DNA from: Rhodospirillales bacterium
Lineage (GTDB): Bacteria > Pseudomonadota > Alphaproteobacteria > Rhodospirillales > Defluviicoccaceae
Length of the DNA: 57,116 bases
Direction of reading: 5' to 3'
Assembly (NCBI GenBank): GCA_007695045.1
Contig: REEP01000059.1
Location: 1 to 57,116 of the forward strand
The notes beneath the pieces are model-generated. The model ran no database searches and was not told the origin of the DNA. It saw nothing but the letters and a program-made list of their open reading frames with translations. Made by a program: the position numbers and the translations under genes. The first letter of the stretch is position 1. The number at the start of each line of letters is the position of its first letter. Shown piece by piece: positions 8,560-16,289 of the stretch.

Positions 8560-9093
8560 ATGATCATTCGGACAGTCATGTTCTCGGCCGCCGCCGCGGC
8601 CCTGATCGCCGGCGGCTTCGTCGCCGCCGCCACAGCCGACACCGCCGACAGCACCAAGACCGCCGAGGCCCGAATGATCGACCGGGACGGCAACAGCGTC
8701 GGCACCGTCACCCTCCGCCAGACCCATCACGGCACCCTGTTGCACGCGCGCCTTCACGGCCTGCCGCCTGGGGTGCGGGCCTTCCACATCCACGAGACCG
8801 GGCTGTGCGAGCCGCCGGACTTCGCTTCCGCCGAAGGCCATTACAACCCTACGGGCGACAAGCACGGCTTCCTGGCCGAAGAGGGGATGCACGCTGGTGA
8901 CATGCCCAATATCCACATACCGGAGAGCGGCGAGTTGGAGATCGAGGTGCTCGCGCACATGGTCGATCTCGATGACAACCTGTTCGACGCTGATGGTTCG
9001 TCGATCGTCATCCACGAAGGTGCGGACGATTACAAGACCGATCCCGCCGGCGCGGCCGGTCCCCGCATCGCCTGCGGCGTGATCGAGCGGTAG
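8560..9093 (+). CDS. sodC: Cu/Zn superoxide dismutase, periplasmic
   Basis: 177 residues; the ATG at 8560 is set by an AGAGGAGAG ribosome site a few bases upstream. A signal peptide spans about residues 1-26 (IIRTVMFSAAAAALIAGGF). Copper/zinc ligands are visible in FHIHETGLCEPPDF (His-x-His), GHYNPTGDKHGF and IVIHEGADDY, and the disulfide pair is Cys in GLCEPP with Cys in RIACGVIE. It converts periplasmic superoxide to peroxide and oxygen. It lies alone between uvrD and tRNA-Leu. Confidence 0.95.
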   Translation: MIIRTVMFSAAAAALIAGGFVAAATADTADSTKTAEARMIDRDGNSVGTVTLRQTHHGTLLHARLHGLPPGVRAFHIHETGLCEPPDFASAEGHYNPTGDKHGFLAEEGMHAGDMPNIHIPESGELEIEVLAHMVDLDDNLFDADGSSIVIHEGADDYKTDPAGAAGPRIACGVIER

Positions 9094-9181
9094 CGGCCCA
9101 CCTTTCGCCGTTGCTCTTCGTCTCTGCTCTTCGTCAATGTTGCGCAGCAGCCCGGCCGGCGAGTAGCGTCCCGCTTGCGGC

Positions 9182-9201
9182 GGCCGGGCTCCGTCCCGGC
9201 C
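9182..9201 (+). terminator. possible terminator hairpin after sodC
   Basis: Perfect 7-bp stem GGCCGGG / CCCGGCC with a 6-nt loop, between sodC and tRNA-Leu. No U-tract follows, and the tRNA starts only 7 bp later, so it may equally influence tRNA leader processing. Confidence 0.3.
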
Positions 9202-9208
9202 ATGGTGG

Positions 9209-9293
9209 GCCCGCTTGGCGGAACCGGCAGACGCAACGGACTTAAAATCCGTTTCCTTCGGGAGTGGGGGTTCGAGTCCCCCAGCGGGCACCA
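9209..9293 (+). tRNA. tRNA-Leu (anticodon UAA)
   Basis: Complete cloverleaf of 85 nt with encoded CCA (9291-9293). The acceptor stem GCCCGCT pairs with AGCGGGC; the anticodon stem ACGGA/TCCGT encloses loop CTTAAAA with TAA at 9243-9245; the T arm GGGGG-TTCGAGT-CCCCC is perfect. The long variable arm (about 9253-9265) identifies a class II leucine tRNA. Confidence 0.97.
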
Positions 9294-9455
9294 TGCGCAC
9301 GCTTCAAAAAGGTCTGATACTGCCACGACCGCATACCCGCCCGGCCCACAGAGTCGGTCGGAATAGCCGAAAGCGTCTTCCGACGGATGTCATCGGACCG
9401 AGCCGAAGCCATCCGTCGGATTGTGCTCTTCTTCAACCCGCCCGACGCGCTGTAG

Positions 9456-9816
9456 CTATACAGAGGCCCATACCTGCGGCCGATCACGCTTCACGGCGAT
9501 GCCGAACAGCGCGAACAAGGCGGTCGTCAGCATCAGCATCGCTGCTGGAACCGGGATCGAATCCGGTTCCACAAAACCCTCAACCCGGAGAACGCGATCC
9601 GAGCCGGTGGCAAAGAAGCTGGTTGACCGGCCAGCGGGCGGTGAACAGAGCACCCTCCGGCCCGAACGTGACGCCACCGTCATTGTACGCGCCCACATTT
9701 CCGAAGGGAGTGAGAGCACCTGAGGAACCGACGATGCCGCTGTCGTCCCCCGGCCGGACATTGATCGTGTGGAGGCGGCCACTTGCGGTATTGGCGGAAC
9801 GAGACCTGTCGGGCAC
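9456..9816 (-). pseudogene. decayed PEP-CTERM/VPLPA-CTERM-type exported protein
   Basis: Two minus-strand frames each hold part of one protein. The upstream part (9816 to about 9640) reads LHTINVRPGDDSG and GGVTFGPEGALFTARWP. The downstream part (to the stop at 9456) reads FFATGSDRVLRVEGF, then a sorting tail: VEPDSIPVPAAM, a hydrophobic helix and KRDR. The reading frame changes by one between them and no start with a signal peptide is present. From memory of similar exported proteins, the two segments would normally be about 100 residues apart, so an internal deletion plus frameshift is likely. It lies just beyond the pntB terminator. An unusual small gene is possible but less likely. Confidence 0.55.
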
Positions 9817-9829
9817 GTGGCGCGTGACG

Positions 9830-9860
9830 AAAAAAACCCTCCCGCGCTGCCGCGGGAGGG
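9830..9860 (-). terminator. intrinsic terminator of the pnt operon
   Basis: On the minus strand a 10-bp perfect GC-rich stem (arms 9851-9860 and 9837-9846) with a 4-nt loop is followed by seven T residues (9836-9830). It begins 36 bp after the pntB stop. This is the clearest rho-independent terminator in the window. Confidence 0.93.
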
Positions 9861-9896
9861 GATCCGAACAAGTGCGAAGTGGAAGGGGACGACCGG

Positions 9897-11288
9897 TCAG
9901 CCGAGGGCCTGGACGATCTCTTCGGTCATCTTCTTGGCGTCCCCGAACAGCATCATCGTCTTCTCGCCGAAGAACAGCGGGTTGTCCACGCCGGCATAGC
10001 CGGAGCCCATGGACCGCTTGATGAACAGCACCGTCCCTGACTTGTCGGCATCGAGGATCGGCATGCCGTAGATCGGGCTGGTCTTGTCGGTCCGCGCCGA
10101 GGGGTTGGTGATGTCGTTGGCGCCGATGACGTAGGCAACGTCGGCGGTGGAGAACTCGTGGTTGATCTCCTCCAGTTCGAACACCTCGTCATAGGGCACA
10201 TTGGCCTCCGCCAGCAGCACGTTCATGTGCCCCGGCATGCGCCCCGCCACCGGATGGATGGCGTACTTCACCTCAACCCCTTCCTCCTTGAGGAGGTCGG
10301 CCATCTCCCGCACCGCGTGCTGGGCCTGGGCCACCGCCATGCCATAGCCGGGGATGATGATCACCTTGCCGGCGTTCTTCATGATGAAGGCGGCGTCCTC
10401 GGCACTGCCGGCCTTGACGCTGCGATCGCCCGCTGCCGCCGATGGCCCCGCGGTCTCGCCGCCGAAGCCGCCCAGCAGCACGTTGAAGATGGAGCGGTTC
10501 ATCCCCTTGCACATGATGTAGCTGAGGATGGCGCCGGCCGAGCCGACAAGAGCCCCGGTGATCACCAGCGCCGGGTTCTGCAGGGTGAAGCCGATGCCGG
10601 CAGCCGCCCACCCGGAGTAGGAGTTCAGCATCGACACCACCACCGGCATGTCGGCACCGCCGATCGGAATGATCAGCAGGAAGCCGATGGCAAACGCCAG
10701 CAGCACCAGCAGCCAGTAGGCGCTGTAGGACTCGGTGGCGCTGAAGATGATGATCAGGAGGACGATCAGCGCCCCGATCACCGCGTTCAACGGATGCTGG
10801 AACGGGAAGATGATGGGATTGCCGCTCATCAGGCCCTGGAGCTTGAGGAAGGCGATCACCGAACCGGAGAAGGTGACGGCGCCGATGGCGGTGCCGAGCG
10901 CCATCTCGATCAGGCTGGCGGCGTGGATGTTGCCGACCACGCCGATCCCGTAGGCTTCCGGGTGGTACAGAGCCGCGGTCGCCACCAGCACGGCGGCCAT
11001 GCCGACCAGGCTGTGGAACCCGGCGACGAGCTGCGGCAATGCCGTCATCTGGATGCGGAGCGCGATCATCGTGCCGACCGTGCCGCCGATCAGTACCCCC
11101 GGGATGATCAGCCAGAAGTTGACCACGCCCGGCAGGGATATCGTCGCGACCACCGCGATCGCCATGCCGGAGATGCCGAAGATGTTGCCGCGGCGGGCGG
11201 TTTCCGGCGAGCTCAGACCGCGCAACGCCAGAATGAAGAGGACGGCCGCAATGAGATAAGCGAACCCGGTGATTTCCGTAACGCCCAT
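9897..11288 (-). CDS. pntB: NAD(P) transhydrogenase subunit beta
   Basis: 463 residues. The N-terminal half has about nine membrane segments (first: ITGFAYLIAAVLFILALRGL); the C-terminal ~175 residues form the NADP(H)-binding domain III with GYGMAVAQAQHAVREM (the GxGxxxA fold) and IGANDITNPSART, and end in GDAKKMTEEIVQAL. The enzyme couples hydride transfer from NADH to NADP+ to proton entry, supplying NADPH. Third gene of pntAA-pntAB-pntB, with 13 bp between pntAB and pntB and a strong terminator downstream. Confidence 0.97.
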   Translation of the reverse strand: MGVTEITGFAYLIAAVLFILALRGLSSPETARRGNIFGISGMAIAVVATISLPGVVNFWLIIPGVLIGGTVGTMIALRIQMTALPQLVAGFHSLVGMAAVLVATAALYHPEAYGIGVVGNIHAASLIEMALGTAIGAVTFSGSVIAFLKLQGLMSGNPIIFPFQHPLNAVIGALIVLLIIIFSATESYSAYWLLVLLAFAIGFLLIIPIGGADMPVVVSMLNSYSGWAAAGIGFTLQNPALVITGALVGSAGAILSYIMCKGMNRSIFNVLLGGFGGETAGPSAAAGDRSVKAGSAEDAAFIMKNAGKVIIIPGYGMAVAQAQHAVREMADLLKEEGVEVKYAIHPVAGRMPGHMNVLLAEANVPYDEVFELEEINHEFSTADVAYVIGANDITNPSARTDKTSPIYGMPILDADKSGTVLFIKRSMGSGYAGVDNPLFFGEKTMMLFGDAKKMTEEIVQALG

Positions 11289-11301
11289 GATCAGGCCCCC
11301 C

Positions 11302-11718
11302 TCACTTCCTTACTTTTTTCTTGTACATCGACAGCATCCGCTGGGTGACGATGAAGCCGCCGAAGATGTTCACCGAGGCGATCGTCACGGCGAAGAAGCC
11401 GAGGATGCTGGAAAAGTCGATGTGCGAGGGACCTGCCGCCAGCAGGCCGCCGACGATGATCACCGACGAGATCGCGTTGGTGACGCTCATCAGCGGCGAA
11501 TGCAGCGCCGGCGTGACGCTCCACACCACATAGAAACCGACGAACACCGCCAGCACGAACACTGTGAACAGCGACAGGAACTCGCCGCCGGTGGCGGCCA
11601 AATCCGGTGCGGTCACCAGCATCGTGGTGTCGACGGCGAAGCGGGCCGCCTGCTCGGCGAGCCGGGCGGCTTCGACCGCGATCTGCTGCGCCTGTTCTAC
11701 GAGCCTTTCCGGATCCAT
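11302..11718 (-). CDS. pntAB: NAD(P) transhydrogenase subunit alpha 2 (membrane part)
   Basis: 138 residues, the separate alpha-2 membrane subunit of the Rhodospirillum-type three-gene transhydrogenase. Four hydrophobic helices are visible, including [20 protein letters not shown], the segment ending [14 protein letters not shown], and [34 protein letters not shown] is the conserved loop. The N-terminal ~40 residues are Ala/Gln-rich and amphipathic. The start is 3 bp downstream of the pntAA stop, so translation is probably coupled. Confidence 0.95.
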   Translation of the reverse strand: MDPERLVEQAQQIAVEAARLAEQAARFAVDTTMLVTAPDLAATGGEFLSLFTVFVLAVFVGFYVVWSVTPALHSPLMSVTNAISSVIIVGGLLAAGPSHIDFSSILGFFAVTIASVNIFGGFIVTQRMLSMYKKKVRK

Positions 11719-11721
11719 GGG

Positions 11722-12873
11722 TCAGCTCCCCTCCCCTGTCAACATGGGGTTCACCACCTTGCCGTCCCGGGTCACCAGGGTACCCTTGACGGTCTCGTCA
11801 TCCCAATCGAACTTGAGGGTCTTGCCCTCCTTGTCGATGTGCGGGTTGATGAAGTTCAGCAGGTTCTTGGCGAACAGGGTGCTCGCGTCCTTGGCGATCC
11901 GGCCGGGGAAGTTGGCATGGCCGACCAGCTTGACGCCGTGCTTCACCACCACCTTGCCCAACTCCGACAACGGACAATTGCCGCCGGCTTCGACCGCGAG
12001 ATCGACAATCACCGAACCGGCGCGCATGGTCTTGAGCATGTCCTCGGTGACCAGCACCGGCGCCGGCTTACCCGGGATCAGGGCAGTGGTGATGACGATG
12101 TCCTGCTTCTTGACGTGCTCGGCGACCACTTCCGCCTGCTTGCGCTTGAAGTCCTCGGACATTTCCTTGGCGTAACCGCCCGACGTCTCCGCCTCCTTCA
12201 TCGCCGCCTCGTCGACGGTGATGAACTTGCCGCCCAGGCTTTCCACCTGCTCCTTGGTGGCGGGGCGCACATCGGTGGCGGTGATCACCGCACCCATGCG
12301 CTTGGCTGTGGCGATCGCCTGCAGGCCGGCAACGCCGACGCCCATCACGAACACCTTGGCAGGCGCAACGGTGCCGGCTGCGGTCATCATCATCGGCAGG
12401 GCGCTGTGGAACTCGGCGGCACCATCGATCACCGCCCGATAGCCGGCCAAGTTGCTCTGGCTCGACAGGATGTCCATGGACTGAGCCCGCGAAATCCGCG
12501 GCATCAGTTCCATGGCAAAGGCCGTGATGCCGGCCTTGGCATATGCCTCGACCTCTTCCCGGTGGATCAGGGCGCCGAGGTGGCCGATGAGGATCGCCCC
12601 CGACTTCATCAGGGCAAGTTCGTTGGCATCGCCCTCGAGGATCGGCCGCTGAATCTTGAGAACGACGTCGGCATCCTTGAGGGCGGCCGCCTCATCCTGC
12701 GCAATGGTGGCGCCGACATCCTGAAATTCCTTGTCGGTCAGCGACGCGGCCGCACCGGCCTCTGACTCGACCACGACGTCAAAACCGAACCCGACCAGCT
12801 TCTTGGTAACGTCCGGCGAGATTGCGACGCGGGTCTCGCCCGGCATTCGCTCCCTGGGTATTGCTATCTTCAT
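11722..12873 (-). CDS. pntAA: NAD(P) transhydrogenase subunit alpha 1 (NAD-binding)
   Basis: 383 residues from the ATG at 12873 (start MKIAIPRERMPGETRVA, the usual beginning of this family; a longer in-frame extension upstream is low-quality sequence). Domain I NAD(H)-binding with FVMGVGVAGLQAIATAKRMG (GxGxxG), the TDVRPATKEQVESLGG loop and LIPGKPAPVLV. Belongs to the alanine dehydrogenase/PNT fold. First gene of the pnt operon. The 297 bp between it and apt must hold both divergent promoters; I could not place them confidently. Confidence 0.96.
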   Translation of the reverse strand: MKIAIPRERMPGETRVAISPDVTKKLVGFGFDVVVESEAGAAASLTDKEFQDVGATIAQDEAAALKDADVVLKIQRPILEGDANELALMKSGAILIGHLGALIHREEVEAYAKAGITAFAMELMPRISRAQSMDILSSQSNLAGYRAVIDGAAEFHSALPMMMTAAGTVAPAKVFVMGVGVAGLQAIATAKRMGAVITATDVRPATKEQVESLGGKFITVDEAAMKEAETSGGYAKEMSEDFKRKQAEVVAEHVKKQDIVITTALIPGKPAPVLVTEDMLKTMRAGSVIVDLAVEAGGNCPLSELGKVVVKHGVKLVGHANFPGRIAKDASTLFAKNLLNFINPHIDKEGKTLKFDWDDETVKGTLVTRDGKVVNPMLTGEGS

Positions 12874-13170
12874 GTTTGGAGTCCCCCGCGCTCTCCCTGG
12901 AGGAAAGTGTGCGGCACGGGTTATGCACGCTCCCGCCATCCGGCACAAGGGGGCCCCGGGCAAAAACCGGTCTCCGCTGGACAAAAAGCGCCAAGCCGCA
13001 AGCCCTGGTGTGAAAGATACCGAACCTGGTGCGCGCCATGCGCGGTTGCGGCCGGGGTGCGGCCGCTTGCTGCCGAGGGCAGTGCCAACCGCTTCCACCG
13101 TCCGGTTGCCGTGGCCGGATCGGCCTCATAAGATGCGTCGCTTTTCCAACCCTCAGCGACGGGCGGCGGC

Positions 13171-13686
13171 ATGGATATCAAGGATCACATCCGGAGCGTT
13201 CCCGACTTTCCCAAGCCGGGCATCCTGTTCTACGACATCTCCACGCTGCTGGCGCATGCGGATGCGTGGTCGGTGGCCATGGGCCGTCTGGCCAAGGCGG
13301 TGGGCCGGCAACGTCCCGATATTCTGGCCGGTGTCGAATCGCGCGGCTTTCTGGTGGCGGCCCCGCTCGCCCTCAAGCTCGGCCTCGGCTTCGTCATGGT
13401 ACGCAAGCGCGGCAAGCTGCCCGGGCCGACCATCCCTTACGAGTACGCCCTGGAATACGGCTCCGACACCATCGAGGTGCAGGCGGATGCCATCGAACCG
13501 GGCCAGAAGGTCGTTGTGCTGGACGATCTGCTCGCCACCGGCGGCACCCTCGCGGCCGCCATCCAGCTGTTCCGCAACATCGGTGCCGAGGTGGTGGGCA
13601 GCGCCTGCATCATCGAACTGCGCTTCCTGGGCGGCCGCAGCAAGGTCGACGTGCCGTTCACCGCGCTGGTCAGCTACGACCAATAG
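13171..13686 (+). CDS. apt: adenine phosphoribosyltransferase
   Basis: 171 residues. Starts [20 protein letters not shown], typical of Apt. The PRPP-binding signature [17 protein letters not shown] is intact, and [15 protein letters not shown] and [14 protein letters not shown] are standard Apt segments. It salvages adenine to AMP using PRPP. Its last 17 bases overlap the convergent 3' end of mutY. Confidence 0.97.
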   Translation: MDIKDHIRSVPDFPKPGILFYDISTLLAHADAWSVAMGRLAKAVGRQRPDILAGVESRGFLVAAPLALKLGLGFVMVRKRGKLPGPTIPYEYALEYGSDTIEVQADAIEPGQKVVVLDDLLATGGTLAAAIQLFRNIGAEVVGSACIIELRFLGGRSKVDVPFTALVSYDQ

Positions 13687-14866
13687 CCCTGCCGGTATCG
13701 CCCCGGGTATCCGCCGCCGACAAGGCCAGCGCCGCAATCTTCTGCATCAGCGTCGGCAGCGGTTCCCCTGCCAGCGCATCGATCCCGACCCAGCGACCGT
13801 CGGGGACGGCGGGTGCGGCCGCCACCCGGGCGGCCACCACCGTCAGTTCGAGCCGGAAATGGGTGAACACGTGAATGACCGGCGTGGACATGCGACGCCA
13901 CTGCGCCTTGAGCGGAGCATGGGCGGTGGCTTCCCGGTGCGGCCATGGCCGCGCCCGCCACGGCGTCGACGGCACCTCCATCATGCCCCCCAGCAACCCC
14001 GACGGCGGGCGCCGGCGCAGCAGCACGGTATCTCCCGGGCCGGTGATCCAGAAGGCGACGCCATGGCGCACCGGCCGCGCCGCCCGCGGCGCTTTCACCG
14101 GGTAACGCTCGGGGGTTCCGGCGATGTTGGCGCGGCAGTCCTGTGCCCACGGGCAGGCGTCGCAGCGGGGTTGGCGCGGCGTGCACACGGTTGCACCCAG
14201 GTCCATCAGCGCCTGGGCGAAATCGCCCGGACGCCGATCCGGCAGCAGGGCGCGGGCGTGCCGCTCAACCAGGTCCCGGCCGGCCGGCATAGCCAAGTCC
14301 AGGGCGGACAGGCGGCTGATCACCCGAATCACGTTGCCGTCCACCGCCACCGCAGGGCGATCGAACGCGATCGCGGCGATGGCGGCGGCGGTGTAGGCGC
14401 CGATGCCGGGCAGCGCCCGCAACCCGTCCTCACTGTCGGGAAAGCCGCCCACGGCCGCGACCGCGCGGGCTGAGGCATGCAGGTTGCGCGCGCGAGCGTA
14501 GTATCCGAGCCCCCGCCACGCCACCAGGATCTCGTCAAGACTGGCCGCCGCCAAGTCGGCGACGCGAGGCCAGCGTGCCGTGAAGCGTCCAAAATACGGC
14601 GTGACCGTCGCCACCTTCGTCTGTTGCAGCATGACCTCGCTGAGCCAGACATGGTACGGGTCAGGCCGAACGCCCGGTGGTGCCCGCCAGGGCAAGTCTC
14701 GCCGGTTGGCGTCGTACCAAGTGAGCAGGCGCCGGCCCAACTCGGGCCGCACAGGTTCAATTCCGGAACCTCGCGAGGATGTGACCGTCGCAGGCATCGG
14801 GCCGTCCGCTTCCGCGTTGTGTTCGTCGCGGCCCGACCGTAGCATGACCACCGAAGGGATTGTCAT
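13670..14866 (-). CDS. mutY: A/G-specific adenine DNA glycosylase
   Basis: Up to 398 residues. HhH-GPD core with [35 protein letters not shown] and [12 protein letters not shown] (catalytic Asp). The 4Fe-4S cluster motif C-x6-C-x2-C-x5-C is visible as [17 protein letters not shown]. The C-terminal NUDIX-like 8-oxoG recognition domain follows ([16 protein letters not shown] to the end). The protein removes adenine opposite 8-oxoguanine. The first ~40 residues are poorly conserved; starts at 14845 or 14797 are also possible, the latter preceded by GGAAG. Divergent from the DciA-like gene, convergent and overlapping with apt. Confidence 0.95.
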   Translation of the reverse strand: MTIPSVVMLRSGRDEHNAEADGPMPATVTSSRGSGIEPVRPELGRRLLTWYDANRRDLPWRAPPGVRPDPYHVWLSEVMLQQTKVATVTPYFGRFTARWPRVADLAAASLDEILVAWRGLGYYARARNLHASARAVAAVGGFPDSEDGLRALPGIGAYTAAAIAAIAFDRPAVAVDGNVIRVISRLSALDLAMPAGRDLVERHARALLPDRRPGDFAQALMDLGATVCTPRQPRCDACPWAQDCRANIAGTPERYPVKAPRAARPVRHGVAFWITGPGDTVLLRRRPPSGLLGGMMEVPSTPWRARPWPHREATAHAPLKAQWRRMSTPVIHVFTHFRLELTVVAARVAAAPAVPDGRWVGIDALAGEPLPTLMQKIAALALSAADTRGDTGRAIGRS

Positions 14867-14917
14867 CCCGGCATGAACGCGGCCGTGCGAAATCCGGCCA
14901 TGTCAGAAGGCGCATCG

Positions 14918-15394
14918 ATGGCTTGGGGTCCAAGAGCGATCGCGAGCGCGGTTGCCAAGACGACGGCGCCGGTGTTCCGCAAGCGTGGGCTCGCCGATGG
15001 CCTTGTCGTCGCCGAATGGCGAGCGGTGGTGGGCGAGCGGCTGGCGGCGGTCAGTGCTCCCGAACGCTTGGTGTTTCCGCCGCGCCGCCGCCAGGGCGGT
15101 ACGTTGCGCCTGCGCATCGCTTCGAGTGCCCTGGCGTTGGAAATCCAGCATCTGCAACCCCAAATCCTCGAACGGATCAACGGCTATTTCGGCTATCCGG
15201 CTGTGGCCCGGATCCAGATCGTGCACGGCCCCCTGCCAAAGCGCGCTGTCCCCCGCCGGCCCTCGATTCGCGACCTGACCCCGTCGGAAGCGGCCCGGAT
15301 GCAGCGCGTCGTGGACGGCATTGACGACGCCGACCTGAAAGCGGCGGTGAGCCGGCTCGGACAGGCTGTTCTTGGCCGCAACGCTGAGGTTTGA
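14918..15394 (+). CDS. DUF721/DciA-like protein
   Basis: 158 residues from the ATG at 14918, chosen because AGAAGG lies 7 bp upstream; ATGs at 14873 and 14900 in the same frame are alternatives. The DUF721 core is visible as ADGLVVAEWRAVVGERLAA followed by LRLRIASSALALEIQHLQPQ and ILERINGYFG. DUF721 includes DciA, the ancestral loader of the replicative helicase DnaB, which is probably its role here. The position between mutY and the dsbA-like/smc pair is a familiar alphaproteobacterial order. Confidence 0.85.
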   Translation: MAWGPRAIASAVAKTTAPVFRKRGLADGLVVAEWRAVVGERLAAVSAPERLVFPPRRRQGGTLRLRIASSALALEIQHLQPQILERINGYFGYPAVARIQIVHGPLPKRAVPRRPSIRDLTPSEAARMQRVVDGIDDADLKAAVSRLGQAVLGRNAEV

Positions 15395-15542
15395 GGCGGT
15401 TCGCATCCTCCGCCACGCGGGATTCCGCGGACCCTCCCGGCCTCTGCGTTCCATGAACGTTCACGCCGGCTGAGGCGGCAGCTTGCCTGGGCGCAGGTCA
15501 CGCCCGTATAGTCATCAACATCTTGTGGACGGAGAAGGCCTC

Positions 15543-16283
15543 GTGCGCCACCTGATACGCTTCTTTGGTTTGGTCCTGCTTGTAGCGACGGTCGCCGTCG
15601 GCGCAGCCGAGGCCACCGGCCCGCGCGCTGAACAGCGCGTGCTGGGCGATCCCGACGCGCCGGTCACCCTGATCGAGTTCTCGTCGCTCACCTGCCCGCA
15701 TTGCGCCACCTTCCATGTGGAGACCCTGCCCCGGATCAAAGCCGCATACGTGGACACCGGCAAGGTGCGTCTGGTCTACCACGATTTTCCGCTTGATCCA
15801 TTGGCGCTGGCGGCGGCGATGACGGCGCGCTGTGTTCCGCCCGAGCGCTACTTCGGTTTTCTCGAGATGCTGTACGCCAACCAGGCGCAATGGGCCCGCA
15901 GCCAGGATCCGCTCCGGGAGCTGGAGCAGATGGGGCGCCTCGCCGGTCTGTCGCCCACCGGCCTGCGCGAATGCCTGAATGACCAGGCGCTTCTGAACAC
16001 GATACGCTCACGCCAGGCCGAGGCCGAGCGTCAGCATGACATCACCTCCACGCCGAGCTTTGTCATCAACGGCAGCAAGCTCGTTGGCGCCCAGCCGTTC
16101 GAGCGTTTTGAGCAGGCGATCGAGCAGGCGCTGGCCGCCGCACCATCCGTCGATCCCGCCACCTTACGCGAAACCACGCCGGACCGGGCTCGACCCGACG
16201 CGTCGGCAGGGGCGTCGCGGCCGACCACGACCTCCTGGTGGTCGGCCCTGACCGCGTGGTGGCAGGGCGGGACGCCGCGCTGA
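15543..16283 (+). CDS. DsbA-family thiol:disulfide oxidoreductase
   Basis: 246 residues from a GTG at 15543 with GGAGAAG upstream. Signal peptide about 1-24 (FFGLVLLVATVAVGAAEA). Active site LTCPHCATF (C51, C54) in a thioredoxin fold, with the cis-Pro loop as STPSFVINGSKLVG. The CPHC dipeptide and overall plan fit the BdbD/DsbA family of periplasmic oxidases. The C-terminal ~45 residues are a low-complexity tail rich in Ala, Asp and Trp. It lies 6 bp before smc, so the two are probably co-transcribed, a common alphaproteobacterial arrangement. Confidence 0.9.
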   Translation: MRHLIRFFGLVLLVATVAVGAAEATGPRAEQRVLGDPDAPVTLIEFSSLTCPHCATFHVETLPRIKAAYVDTGKVRLVYHDFPLDPLALAAAMTARCVPPERYFGFLEMLYANQAQWARSQDPLRELEQMGRLAGLSPTGLRECLNDQALLNTIRSRQAEAERQHDITSTPSFVINGSKLVGAQPFERFEQAIEQALAAAPSVDPATLRETTPDRARPDASAGASRPTTTSWWSALTAWWQGGTPR

Positions 16284-16289
16284 GCCGGC

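Noticed and set aside
9030-9326. Minus-strand frame with CPLGDSNPHSRRKRI across tRNA-Leu
   Set aside because: Known type of artefact: translation of a leucine tRNA; no independent coding support.
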